DNA of 23,429 nt from an uncultured Erysipelotrichaceae bacterium (lineage in GTDB: Bacteria > Bacillota_I > Bacilli_A > RF39 > UBA660), in contig CACXCK010000047.1 of NCBI GenBank assembly GCA_902766135.1, positions 1 to 23,429 of the forward strand, given 5' to 3'. Under the pieces are notes generated by a model. The model was given only the letters and a program-made list of their open reading frames with translations, had not been told where the DNA came from and ran no database searches. Positions within the stretch are counted from its first letter, which is position 1, and each line of letters starts with the position of its first letter. The position numbers and the translations under genes are program-made. This document shows, piece by piece, positions 1-8,752 of this stretch.

Positions 1-1
1 A

Positions 2-2218
2 GATGACTTTAATGCCCGCTTTGTTAAAAGAGTTAAATTGAATAAAAACGATGATAACTCAGTAATAACTATTTCATTTCAAGAAGGGAATTCTTCAACG
101 CTAACTATAACGCCTAAAACTATCAGTTATAAGAATGGAAATTTAGAAGAAGGGAAGAACGTTTTTACTTATAAAATAGAAGATGATAATTATGAATATG
201 ATAGTGATATCAAAATAACTTCAGATTTACAATCTGGAAACTTAACAACTATAAATCTTTTTTGTGAGGATGAAGACTCTAACTGTGGAACAAGTCAGTT
301 TCACTATGTAAAAATTAGAATTCCGGTTAAAAATATCAAGACAACAGATAATAATGCTCAAGATGATATTGAACTATTCTATGTTGGCCCATTTGTTGAA
401 AATGCTAACAAATACAAAAAATTTACTCTCGTAAGTAGCGCTCTAAACACATCACTAAGAATTGAGAGAATAAGTAGTAAAAGAGAAGAAGCGGATTTAG
501 GCGAGATTAGAAATGGTGATTTTGTATATGAACAGGATGAGTTAAAGATAAGTGCAGAAGCAAACACAGGTTATACAAATGTTTTAATAACAGTAAACGA
601 TAATATTCTAACTGGTGAAAGAATATACAAGGTAAAAGATAATGAAGCAGAAGGGGAAGTTAGTGTTACAGCAAGCGCAAGCTTACAAGAATTTAGAACA
701 ACATTACAGGGTAATGATGACTTACCAGTAACTATTGATAGAATATCATCAGATAAAGAAGGTGCCAATAAAGGCATTATTAGTATTGACGATACATTAT
801 ACTATGGGGATAGATTAAAAATCAGTGTTGGAAATCCAAACGAAGCTCAATATGAAAACTTGTCATTAAAAGTTAATAACGCTAGTTTTGAATCAGGAAG
901 AGAAATTGTTATAACAAGTCCATTGCAAATTAGTAGAGAAGCAAGCGTAAGAAGTTATGTTCAGACAATAAAGACGAGATTTCAGAATGCAGATGGAACT
1001 TGGGGAGAATATTCAACAGCATATGAAGAAACTAAGTCATACAAAGAGACAGTATCATATTCGGTAGATGCAAATAATACATATGCAGCGGCTTCGATTC
1101 CATCATATCAAGTAACAGGGCCAAAGACTGTCCAGTTAGACATACCAAGAAGAACAAGCACAAATACCATTCAAGTAAGATATCAAAATGCAGATGGAAG
1201 TTATGGCACGTATAGTAATGCTAAGAGTGAGACTTTAAGAGTTGGAGAAACTATATCTTGGAGTAGAGCACAAGATGCTACCTATGTAGCGGCCTCATCT
1301 AGTATTACAGCAACACATTCCGACCAAACAAAACAAATAAGTGTAAATAGAAGGACATACGTTCTAACAGTTAATAAAGGAACAGGCATATCAAGTGTAA
1401 GTGGAGGAGGGACATATAGAGCTGGACAAACAGTTAGTATTAGTGCTTCAATGAACTCTGGATATAGATTTGTTAACTGGACCAAGAACGCTGGGACACT
1501 AGCGAATGCGAATGCCTCATCCACAACATTTACCATGCCAACTAGTGCCGCAACCGTTACCGCAAATGGCGTTGCAGATGGATTATTGCCACAAATGACA
1601 AGATACTATACAGGATACGAAATATATCGTGATTATAGTGGTACAGGCGTCGATAGATACGCTGCTGCTTGGTCCGCAAACAGTGCCAATACAACTAATA
1701 ATAGCATATCTACTTACTCTAAAGTAAACAATGGCAAAAACTTATGGATATATGCTAAAAGAAATTACCTAGCCTCAGAACAGCTTAATAATGACGACTA
1801 CGAAGGTCGTTCTGGACTAGTATCAGCCAATAAAGTAAATCTGTCTGGAAAATCAAAAATTGTAGTCAAAGCTAAACTTTCAACAAACTCTCCTAACGCC
1901 CTAGCGGCTAACATCCAATGCGATTTACAAATAAAATATAGTACAAGCCTACCTTCATGGACAGATGGAAATGACCGTAATACTAGAACGGCAGCCGGCA
2001 AAACGTTTAGAACATTTGCTAATAGTTATACGCAATTTAGCGGGGCTAAAGAAAAATATAGCAGTTCAACTAACACTTCAAACAAAGATGTAACCGTTAC
2101 AGGAACCTTTAGTGGTCTAAACGATCAATACTATATTATGGTCGTTGGTAGTGCCTATAGTAATAGTCAGTACTATGTAGATTGTACGTATTCAATAGAA
2201 TCAGTTACCGTAAGTTAA
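2..2218 (+). CDS. Large repeat-containing surface protein, 5' end missing
   Basis: The reading frame is open back to the window edge, so the true start lies upstream. The TTG at 38 has no ribosome site and I do not accept it as a start. The visible part is about 738 residues and shows three layers of repeats. Two units near nt 420-700 and 700-960 share an I-x-RISS-K-E-A-x-x-G-x-I pattern followed by D-x-LKIS. Two units at about 970-1160 and 1170-1350 share RFQNADGTWGEYS and RYQNADGSYGTYS and end in Y-x-AAS. One unit at about 1357-1575 looks like the divergent InlB B-repeat/bacterial repeat family (GSGYRFVNWT-type core, here SGYRFVNWTKNAG). The last 210 residues are Ser/Thr/Asn/Tyr-rich and probably beta-sandwich. 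There is no LPXTG motif, C-terminal membrane helix or catalytic motif in the visible part. I infer an extracellular adhesin-like or structural protein; the ligand and anchoring are unknown. Confidence 0.75.
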   Translation, partial: DDFNARFVKRVKLNKNDDNSVITISFQEGNSSTLTITPKTISYKNGNLEEGKNVFTYKIEDDNYEYDSDIKITSDLQSGNLTTINLFCEDEDSNCGTSQFHYVKIRIPVKNIKTTDNNAQDDIELFYVGPFVENANKYKKFTLVSSALNTSLRIERISSKREEADLGEIRNGDFVYEQDELKISAEANTGYTNVLITVNDNILTGERIYKVKDNEAEGEVSVTASASLQEFRTTLQGNDDLPVTIDRISSDKEGANKGIISIDDTLYYGDRLKISVGNPNEAQYENLSLKVNNASFESGREIVITSPLQISREASVRSYVQTIKTRFQNADGTWGEYSTAYEETKSYKETVSYSVDANNTYAAASIPSYQVTGPKTVQLDIPRRTSTNTIQVRYQNADGSYGTYSNAKSETLRVGETISWSRAQDATYVAASSSITATHSDQTKQISVNRRTYVLTVNKGTGISSVSGGGTYRAGQTVSISASMNSGYRFVNWTKNAGTLANANASSTTFTMPTSAATVTANGVADGLLPQMTRYYTGYEIYRDYSGTGVDRYAAAWSANSANTTNNSISTYSKVNNGKNLWIYAKRNYLASEQLNNDDYEGRSGLVSANKVNLSGKSKIVVKAKLSTNSPNALAANIQCDLQIKYSTSLPSWTDGNDRNTRTAAGKTFRTFANSYTQFSGAKEKYSSSTNTSNKDVTVTGTFSGLNDQYYIMVVGSAYSNSQYYVDCTYSIESVTVS

Positions 2219-2246
2219 AAGAAATGATTCGCTATCATTTCTTTTT
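2217..2246 (+). terminator. Intrinsic terminator of the first surface gene
   Basis: A perfect 8-bp stem, GAAATGAT / ATCATTTC, with a 5-nt loop TCGCT. Flanking A and T runs extend it to 12 bp, and it is followed by T5. The AA of the TAA stop codon is the first part of the stem. Confidence 0.85.
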
Positions 2247-2265
2247 AAATTTCCTTATTTTACTC

Positions 2266-2294
2266 TTTCGTTTGATTTAAAAATATAGTATACT
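2266..2294 (+). promoter_or_regulatory. Possible xfp promoter (good -10, weak -35)
   Basis: TATACT at 2289-2294 is a good -10. At a 17-bp spacing the -35 would be TTTCGT at 2266-2271, which is poor. The same GTATACTATT decamer forms the -10 region of the next gene, which supports the call. The leader would be about 17 nt. Confidence 0.4.
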
Positions 2295-2317
2295 ATTTAT
2301 AGAATAGAGGGACTAGT

Positions 2318-4669
2318 ATGATTAAGAATGTATTAAATGAGAAAGAACTAAAAGCCATCGACGGTTACTTTCGAGCAACCAACTATATATCAGCAGCATC
2401 ACTATATTTAAAAGATAATCCACTACTTAAAAATAAACTAACACTTGACGACATAAAACCAAAGTTAGTTGGCCACTGGGGAAGTGCTCCAGCCCAAAAC
2501 TTTATTTATGCCCATTGTAATCGTGTTATTAAAAAATATAACTTAGATATGATGTGGATATCAGGGCCTGGTCATGCTGGTCAAGCTACGATGGCTAATA
2601 CATATTTAGAAGGAAGTTACAGTTATCACTATCCAGATTATCAACAAGACGAAGAAGGCTTAAAAAAGTTCATGCGTCATTTTAGTACCCCTAAAGGGTC
2701 GTCATCTCACGTTGCTCCAGAAGTACCAGGAAGTATTCACGAAGGAGGAGAACTAGGGTATAGTCTAGCTCACGCGTTTGGAGCTGCCTTTGATAATCCA
2801 TATTTAATTGTCACAACCATCGTTGGTGACGGCGAAACAGAAACAGGTCCACTTGCTACTAGCTGGCATTGCAATAAATTTTTAAATCCGATGACTGATG
2901 GAGCAGTTTTACCAATATTAAATCTAAATGGTTATAAAATTGCTAATCCAACTATTCTTTCACGTATAAGTAGAGAAGAGCTTGATTCTTTCTTTAAAGG
3001 CTGTGGTTGGATACCATTTTATGTTGAAGGTGAGGACACCACTGAAATGCATCAAAAGATGGCTAAAACGATGGATGAAGTAATTGAAAGAATTATAACT
3101 ATTCAAAAAAATGCACGTCAAAATCACGTTACTGAGCGTCCATTATGGCCAATGATTATTCTAAGAACGCCAAAAGGATGGACAGGCCCTAAAGAATACA
3201 ATGAAAAAATGATTGAGAATAGCTTTAGAGCACATCAAATTCCTTTTGAAGTAAATGAAGATAATAAGAATAATTTACCTCTATTAGAAAAATGGTTAAA
3301 GAGTTACCATCCAGAAGAACTATTTAATAATCGTGGCGAGTTAAAAAATGAATATAAAATGTTTATTCCCCCACTTGAAAAAACAATGGGTATGAATAAA
3401 CATGCTAATGGTGGTTTGCTAACTAAGGACTTAATTCTTCCGGATATCCATAATTATGAAGTTAAACTATCATATCCAGGTTCCGTTGAAAAGGAAGATA
3501 TGCGTGTTCTTGGCGAATATTTAAGAGATGTCATTGAAAAAAATGAAAAGAATAAAAACTTCCGCATATTTGGCCCAGATGAAGCATTATCAAACCGCTT
3601 AAATAGTGTCTTTGAATATACGACAAGACAATGGAACTGTAAAATTATTCCAACAGATGAATATTTAAGTCCTTATGGCAGAGTTTTAGATTCATATCTT
3701 TCAGAACACGTGATGGAAGGATGGTTAGAAGGTTATTTGCTTACTGGACGTCACGGCTTCATCCATAGCTATGAATCATTTATTAGAGTAATCGATTCAA
3801 TGATTAGTCAACATGCTAAGTGGCTTAAAGTTAGTAAAGAATTGTCTTGGCGTAAACCAATACCTTCTCTAAACTTACTAGTTACTAGCCACTGCTGGCA
3901 ACAAGATCACAATGGTTTCACCCATCAAGACCCAGGTATCATAAATCATGTTATAACCAAAAAAGCCGAAATAGCAAGAGTTTACCTACCTGCTGATGCC
4001 AATACTCTAATTTCAACAATGAATCATGTTTTACAAACTAAAAATTATGTAAATGTTATTGTTGCAAGCAAACATATGCGCCCACAGTGGTTAACAATGA
4101 ATCAGGCAATCAGACATACTGAAAAGGGAATTGGTATTTGGTCATTTGCTAGTAACGACATAGATAATGATCCTGACGTCGTAATGGCCTGTGCTGGTGA
4201 TACGCCAACTCTAGAAGTGATGGCTGCCACCAGTATTATGCGTAAATTCTTACCAAATTTAAAAATCAGAGTTGTTAATGTTGTTGATTTAATGAAACTT
4301 GATTCTCATCATCCACATGGTCTAAAAGATAAAGAATATGATTATATCTTCACCAAGACAAAACCAGTAATATTTGCCTTCCACGGATATCCAAATGTAA
4401 TCCATGAATTAACATATAACAGAGTTAACCAAAACATGCATGTAAGAGGTTACATTGAAGAAGGGTCAATTACCACACCATTTGATATGCGTGTTCAAAA
4501 CAAAATGGACAGATACCATTTAATATTGCTTGCCCTAAAACATGTTGAAGGCTTTGATACCGAAGAGCTAGAGAAATACTGCCAAGACGCTCTAATTCGT
4601 CATAAAGAGTATATCAAAGAAAATGGCATCGACATGAAAGAAATAACTGAGTGGAAATGGAATTTATAA
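2318..4669 (+). CDS. xfp: Xylulose-5-phosphate/fructose-6-phosphate phosphoketolase
   Basis: This thiamine diphosphate enzyme splits xylulose 5-phosphate (and often fructose 6-phosphate) with phosphate into acetyl phosphate plus glyceraldehyde 3-phosphate or erythrose 4-phosphate. It acts in the cytoplasm and is the key step of heterofermentative or bifid-type sugar breakdown. At 783 residues it is close to the usual family length (about 790-830). Visible marks are HWGSAP near the N terminus, the family signature EGGELGY at 142-148, the ThDP motif GDGE at 170-173 with the paired Asn-Gly at 204-205, and SHCWQQDHNGFTHQDPG in the second half. The start follows AGAGGG at 2306-2311. It is a single-gene unit with its own terminators on both sides. 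No acetate kinase is nearby to use the acetyl phosphate. I saw no clear catabolite-response site. Whether it prefers C5 or C6 sugars cannot be read from the sequence. Confidence 0.96.
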   Translation: MIKNVLNEKELKAIDGYFRATNYISAASLYLKDNPLLKNKLTLDDIKPKLVGHWGSAPAQNFIYAHCNRVIKKYNLDMMWISGPGHAGQATMANTYLEGSYSYHYPDYQQDEEGLKKFMRHFSTPKGSSSHVAPEVPGSIHEGGELGYSLAHAFGAAFDNPYLIVTTIVGDGETETGPLATSWHCNKFLNPMTDGAVLPILNLNGYKIANPTILSRISREELDSFFKGCGWIPFYVEGEDTTEMHQKMAKTMDEVIERIITIQKNARQNHVTERPLWPMIILRTPKGWTGPKEYNEKMIENSFRAHQIPFEVNEDNKNNLPLLEKWLKSYHPEELFNNRGELKNEYKMFIPPLEKTMGMNKHANGGLLTKDLILPDIHNYEVKLSYPGSVEKEDMRVLGEYLRDVIEKNEKNKNFRIFGPDEALSNRLNSVFEYTTRQWNCKIIPTDEYLSPYGRVLDSYLSEHVMEGWLEGYLLTGRHGFIHSYESFIRVIDSMISQHAKWLKVSKELSWRKPIPSLNLLVTSHCWQQDHNGFTHQDPGIINHVITKKAEIARVYLPADANTLISTMNHVLQTKNYVNVIVASKHMRPQWLTMNQAIRHTEKGIGIWSFASNDIDNDPDVVMACAGDTPTLEVMAATSIMRKFLPNLKIRVVNVVDLMKLDSHHPHGLKDKEYDYIFTKTKPVIFAFHGYPNVIHELTYNRVNQNMHVRGYIEEGSITTPFDMRVQNKMDRYHLILLALKHVEGFDTEELEKYCQDALIRHKEYIKENGIDMKEITEWKWNL

Positions 4670-4698
4670 CTATTGATTATTTCAATAGTTTTTTCTTT
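4668..4698 (+). terminator. Intrinsic terminator of xfp
   Basis: A 9-bp stem AACTATTGA / TCAATAGTT with a loop of about 5 nt, followed by a T-rich tail (TTTTTTCTTT). The AA of the TAA stop starts the stem. The T tail runs directly into the -35 box of the next promoter. Confidence 0.85.
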
Positions 4699-4725
4699 GA
4701 CTATTTTTAAACAATTTCGTATACT
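4697..4725 (+). promoter_or_regulatory. Sigma-A promoter of the ABC exporter operon
   Basis: TTGACT at 4697-4702, a 17-bp spacer, and TATACT at 4720-4725. The predicted start at about 4732 is next to the AGGTGA ribosome site at 4734-4739, giving a leader of about 11 nt before the ATG at 4743. Confidence 0.8.
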
Positions 4726-4742
4726 ATTAAAGTAGGTGATTT

Positions 4743-6776
4743 ATGAAACATATATTTAAAATTGCAAAAAAATTTACAATCTCATTTATCCTAGTAATAG
4801 TATTATTAGCTATTCAAGCAAACTTAGATTTATCATTACCGGATTATACAGCAAATATCATCAACGTTGGCATTCAACAAAATGGTATAACAGAAAGTGT
4901 TCCCGAGTATCTAAGCTTAGAAACATACTCAAAAATGAATGATTATCTTTCGGATCTATCTAATTACTACGAATTGGATAATGACAGATACATCTTAAAA
5001 AATAGCCAAGATAGTATTAAAAGTCCATTTATGTATGTTAAAATAAGTGAACTATCAGGAGATAAAGTACCATTTAGCTATGAAATGTACAAACAAGAAT
5101 TAACTAAATATGATGAAACAATGATTAATCAAATGATGAAAGAATTTATCAAACAAGAATATACAAAATTAGGTATTTCCATCGAAGAATTACAAATGTC
5201 TTACATTTGGAACAAAGGCTTAAAAATGCTCCTAATTGCTTTCGCTATTATGGCCTGTGCTATATCAGTTGGCTTTATAGCTAGTCGAATAGGGGCTAAA
5301 TTTGCTTACCTTTTAAGAGAAAAAGTTGTAAAAAAAATAATGAGTTTTTCTTCTTCAGAATTCAAAGAATTCTCTGTTGCTAGTTTAATAACTAGAAGCA
5401 CTAATGATATCATGCAAATCCAAAACATGTTTGTTATGCTTCTAAGAGTTTTAATATATGCGCCAATTCTTGGCGGCGGAGCTCTATTAAAAGTATTAGG
5501 AAACTCACTTAATTGGGTTTTAGCACTTGGCATTGGCCTTATTATTATAGTCTTACTATTTTTATTTATATTTGCTATGCCAAAGTTTAAAATACTTCAA
5601 AAATTATTAGATGATTTAAATCTTGTTACAAGAGAAAGACTAACAGGTATAGAAGTCATAAAAGCTTTTGCATCACACGATTACGAAGAAAAAAAATTTA
5701 ATAAGGCAAGCCTAAAACTATCTAATACAATTCTTTTTGTCGATCGTACAATGGGGCTATTAATGCCTACCATAACACTTATCATGAATGGTATAGCAAT
5801 ACTTATCATTTGGGTCGGATCCCAAAGTGTCTCTTTAGGTACACTTCAGGTTGGAACACTTATGGCTTTCATCACATATTCAATTCAAGTTATCATGTCA
5901 TTCTTATTTATTGCTGCATTATCAATAATTTTACCAAGAGCATATATAAGTATTAAAAGAATAAGTGAAATATTAAATAAAGAAAATAGTATTAAAGAAA
6001 GTCCAAACTCTAAAACATTTACCAATACAGATGGCGAAATAGAATTTAAAAATGTTTCATTTACTTACCCAGATGCCGATGAACCAATTCTTAAAAACAT
6101 ATCATTCAAAGCGCAAAAGGGAACAACGACTGCATTCATTGGCTCTACAGGGTCAGGAAAAAGTACTCTCGTTCAATTAATACCAAGATTTTTTGACGTC
6201 ACAAAAGGAAGTATTATAATTGATAGAGAAAACATCAAAGATGTTTCGCTAAAAGAATTAAGAGACAAAATAGGCTATGTTCCTCAAAAAGGAATGCTCT
6301 TTAAAGGTACTATTAAAGAAAATGTTTTATTAGGGCTAGATAAAGATGATGATGAGCTTGTCAAAACCTCTTGTGAAGTTGCCCAAGCAAGTGAATTTAT
6401 TAATAATTTTGCAGAAAAATATGATTACATGATTAGTCAAGGAGGCTCAAATGTCTCTGGGGGCCAAAGACAAAGATTATCTATTGCAAGAGCTATAGCG
6501 AAAGATCCTGAAATCTATATCTTTGATGACTCATTCTCAGCTCTAGATGCTAAAACAGACAAAAACTTAAGGATTGCCCTAAAAAATCATGCCAAAAATG
6601 CAACCATTTTAATTGTCGCTCAAAAAATAAGTTCTATATTGGATGCTGACCAAATAATTGTACTAGATAAGGGGACTATTGTTGGTAAAGGTACTCACAA
6701 AGAACTTCTAAAAAGTTGTAAAGTATATCAAGAAATATCTTCTTCTCAACTTAAAGGAGGTGCTATAGATGCATAA
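4743..6776 (+). CDS. ABC exporter half-transporter with degenerate ATP site
   Basis: A membrane domain fused to an ABC ATPase, 677 residues, of the heterodimeric exporter class (LmrC/BmrC or TM287 type). The Walker A is GSTGSGKS at 467-474 and the signature is SGGQ at 572-575. Two catalytic positions are altered. The Walker B reads IYIFDDS, so Asp596 stands where the catalytic Glu normally is. The switch His is Gln627 (IVAQKIS). This is the pattern of the non-hydrolysing half in asymmetric exporters, not decay. A large predicted extracytoplasmic segment of about 120 residues separates TM1 (about 11-30) from TM2 (about 158-180), much longer than a normal loop. The gene overlaps its partner by 8 bp (ATG at 6769 inside its end), so the two are co-translated. 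The substrate is unknown; drug, lipid or peptide export are all possible. Confidence 0.93.
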   Translation: MKHIFKIAKKFTISFILVIVLLAIQANLDLSLPDYTANIINVGIQQNGITESVPEYLSLETYSKMNDYLSDLSNYYELDNDRYILKNSQDSIKSPFMYVKISELSGDKVPFSYEMYKQELTKYDETMINQMMKEFIKQEYTKLGISIEELQMSYIWNKGLKMLLIAFAIMACAISVGFIASRIGAKFAYLLREKVVKKIMSFSSSEFKEFSVASLITRSTNDIMQIQNMFVMLLRVLIYAPILGGGALLKVLGNSLNWVLALGIGLIIIVLLFLFIFAMPKFKILQKLLDDLNLVTRERLTGIEVIKAFASHDYEEKKFNKASLKLSNTILFVDRTMGLLMPTITLIMNGIAILIIWVGSQSVSLGTLQVGTLMAFITYSIQVIMSFLFIAALSIILPRAYISIKRISEILNKENSIKESPNSKTFTNTDGEIEFKNVSFTYPDADEPILKNISFKAQKGTTTAFIGSTGSGKSTLVQLIPRFFDVTKGSIIIDRENIKDVSLKELRDKIGYVPQKGMLFKGTIKENVLLGLDKDDDELVKTSCEVAQASEFINNFAEKYDYMISQGGSNVSGGQRQRLSIARAIAKDPEIYIFDDSFSALDAKTDKNLRIALKNHAKNATILIVAQKISSILDADQIIVLDKGTIVGKGTHKELLKSCKVYQEISSSQLKGGAIDA

Positions 6777-8565
6777 TCGAACACCAATCCCTAAAGTAAA
6801 TGACTTTAAAGGAACATTAAAAAAATTGTGGCAATATATATCTAAATATAAAGTATCAATTATAATTGCTTTTACAGTAGCTATATTAAGTACCATTTTT
6901 GCTATTCTAGGCCCTAAAATTTTAGGAAATGCCACGCAAGAATTATATCTAGGTGTAACAAGAATTATCTCGAACAATGGAGGAATAGACTTTAATAAAA
7001 TAGCCTCTATCTTACTATTATTATTAGGAATTTATTTATTATCTGCCATATTTTCGTATATCGAATCATTCATTATGGCTTCACTAAGTAAAAAAATAAC
7101 TTACTCCTTGCGTCAAGAAATGAGTGAAAAAATAAAAAGATTACCAATGAAATACTTTGACAACAATCAAACAGGAGAAACACTATCTGTGATTATTAAC
7201 GACGTTGATAACATTGGTATGCACCTAGATCAAAGTGCTATAACCATTGTGACATCCATTGTAACAATAATTGGCATATTTATTATGATGTGTACAATAA
7301 ATATTCCTCTAGCTATTTTTACAGCCCTAATTTTGCCTGTTGCGGGGGCCTTTGTAGGTATGATAGTTAAAAAAAGCCAAAAATTCTTTACGAACCAACA
7401 AGAATACTTAGGACATGTTAATGGAGAAGTAGAAGAAATGTTTAGTGGCCATACCATTTTAAAAAGCTTTAACGCTGAAGATAAAATGCTAGATAAGTTT
7501 GCCATCGATAATGAAAAATTATACGAAAATGCCTGGAAAAGTCAGTTCATATCAGGCATGATGCATCCCATAATGAATTTTGTTAGTAACCTAAATTATG
7601 TAGCAATTGCAATACTTGGTGCATATTATGTAATAAGAGGAAAAATAACTGTTGGTAATATTCAATCATTTATTCAATATTCTAAAAACTTTACCCAACC
7701 AATTGGCCAATTTGCCCAAGTTTTAAATGGCGTTCAAACATGTCTTGCATCAGCTGAAAGAATATTTAAATTCTTAGAAGCAGAAGAAGAAATACCTAAA
7801 GAATGTCTAGTTAAAGACTTAAAAAACATTAAGGGGAATGTTAAATTTGAGCATGTAGAATTTGGCTACGATGAGGATAAAACTATCATTCATGATTTTA
7901 ATTTAGATGTTAAAGCCGGTTCAAAAGTAGCCATAGTAGGTCCAACAGGAGCAGGTAAGACAACCATTGTTAAACTTCTAATGCGTTTCTACAGCCCAAC
8001 AAAAGGAAGCATTTATTTAGATGGTAATAATATTGAAAATATTGATTCTCTAGAATATCATCACGCCTTTGGTATGGTTTTGCAAGACACTTGGCTATTC
8101 CATGGAACCATTTTAGAAAACTTACGTTATGGTAAACCGAATGCTACCGAAGAAGAAGTCAAAAAAGCCGCCAAAACAGCCAATATAGACCACTTCATCG
8201 AAACACTACCAAATGGATACAACATGATTCTAGATGAAGATACAACCAATATTTCGAGCGGTCAAAGACAACTTCTTACCATTGCAAGAGCCATACTAGA
8301 AGACCCTAAAGTAATGATTCTAGATGAAGCAACATCTAATGTCGATACAAGAACAGAAGAACTAATTCAAGAAGCAATGGATAAACTATTAAAAGGGAGA
8401 ACATCATTCATTATTGCTCATCGACTATCTACCATTCGTAACGCCGATTACATTTTAGTTATGAATCACGGTGACATCATCGAAATGGGTTCTCATGATG
8501 AACTACTAAAGAAAAATGGCTTCTATGCCGAACTATATAACTCTCAATTTGATACAATAGATTAA
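6769..8565 (+). CDS. ABC exporter half-transporter, catalytic partner
   Basis: The second half of the heterodimeric exporter, 598 residues, with an N-terminal six-helix membrane domain and a C-terminal ATPase. The motifs are canonical: Walker A GPTGAGKT at 391-398, signature SSGQ at 496-499, Walker B VMILDE with the catalytic Glu520, and the switch His551 in IIAHRLS. In asymmetric exporters the canonical Walker B Glu and switch His of one subunit pair with the signature motif of the other, so this subunit should supply the working ATP site. It lacks the long extracytoplasmic insert of its partner. A near-perfect ribosome site, AAAGGAGGTG, lies inside the end of the upstream gene and fixes the start at 6769. 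Transport direction is export by family; the substrate cannot be named. The operon ends at the hairpin near 8698. Confidence 0.95.
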   Translation: MHNRTPIPKVNDFKGTLKKLWQYISKYKVSIIIAFTVAILSTIFAILGPKILGNATQELYLGVTRIISNNGGIDFNKIASILLLLLGIYLLSAIFSYIESFIMASLSKKITYSLRQEMSEKIKRLPMKYFDNNQTGETLSVIINDVDNIGMHLDQSAITIVTSIVTIIGIFIMMCTINIPLAIFTALILPVAGAFVGMIVKKSQKFFTNQQEYLGHVNGEVEEMFSGHTILKSFNAEDKMLDKFAIDNEKLYENAWKSQFISGMMHPIMNFVSNLNYVAIAILGAYYVIRGKITVGNIQSFIQYSKNFTQPIGQFAQVLNGVQTCLASAERIFKFLEAEEEIPKECLVKDLKNIKGNVKFEHVEFGYDEDKTIIHDFNLDVKAGSKVAIVGPTGAGKTTIVKLLMRFYSPTKGSIYLDGNNIENIDSLEYHHAFGMVLQDTWLFHGTILENLRYGKPNATEEEVKKAAKTANIDHFIETLPNGYNMILDEDTTNISSGQRQLLTIARAILEDPKVMILDEATSNVDTRTEELIQEAMDKLLKGRTSFIIAHRLSTIRNADYILVMNHGDIIEMGSHDELLKKNGFYAELYNSQFDTID

Positions 8566-8697
8566 TCACTAAGATAGAAGAAATAGGTAATAGATTATTT
8601 ATACTAAGTTTAGATTTAAATTATTGGCGCTATACTTTGGAATAATTGCTGGTAATGCCCAATAAAACAAGAATAAAAAAGAAATAATGATAGTACT
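8566..8697. other. Non-coding gap, possible decayed gene remnant
   Basis: I find no intact gene here. On the minus strand one frame reads a hydrophobic stretch (about FLFLFYWALPAII) that is broken by stops, which may be the remnant of a membrane protein or chance in AT-rich DNA. Confidence 0.2.
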
Positions 8698-8726
8698 AAA
8701 ACAGGTCTACCTGTTTTTTCTTTTTT
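8698..8726 (+). terminator. Intrinsic terminator after the ABC operon
   Basis: An 8-bp stem AAAACAGG / CCTGTTTT with loop TCTA, followed by a T-rich tail (TT C TTTTTT). Unlike the other terminators in the window it sits about 130 nt after the stop codon. Confidence 0.8.
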
Positions 8727-8727
8727 A

Positions 8728-8736
8728 TGATACAAT
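8728..8736 (+). promoter_or_regulatory. Extended -10 promoter element for the HD-domain gene
   Basis: TGATACAAT is an extended -10 (TG-n-TACAAT). The same nonamer occurs in front of the HIT gene on the minus strand at 12805-12813. No convincing -35 is seen. The leader would be about 10 nt. Confidence 0.45.
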
Positions 8737-8752
8737 ACCCTTGGAGGGTATT

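Noticed and set aside
38..40. TTG as the start of the first gene
   Set aside because: The frame is open to the window edge, no ribosome site precedes the TTG, and a large surface protein needs a signal peptide that is not present here.
2..2218. Phage tail fibre
   Set aside because: The repeats fit secreted surface proteins, and no phage structural, lysis or packaging genes are nearby.
8566..8697. A small membrane protein or pseudogene on the minus strand
   Set aside because: Only a short hydrophobic frame broken by stops is seen, and AT-rich DNA gives such stretches by chance.
8687..8752. Longer N terminus for the HD-domain protein
   Set aside because: It would start ahead of the terminator hairpin and the promoter element and has no ribosome site; the ATG at 8753 has a good one.
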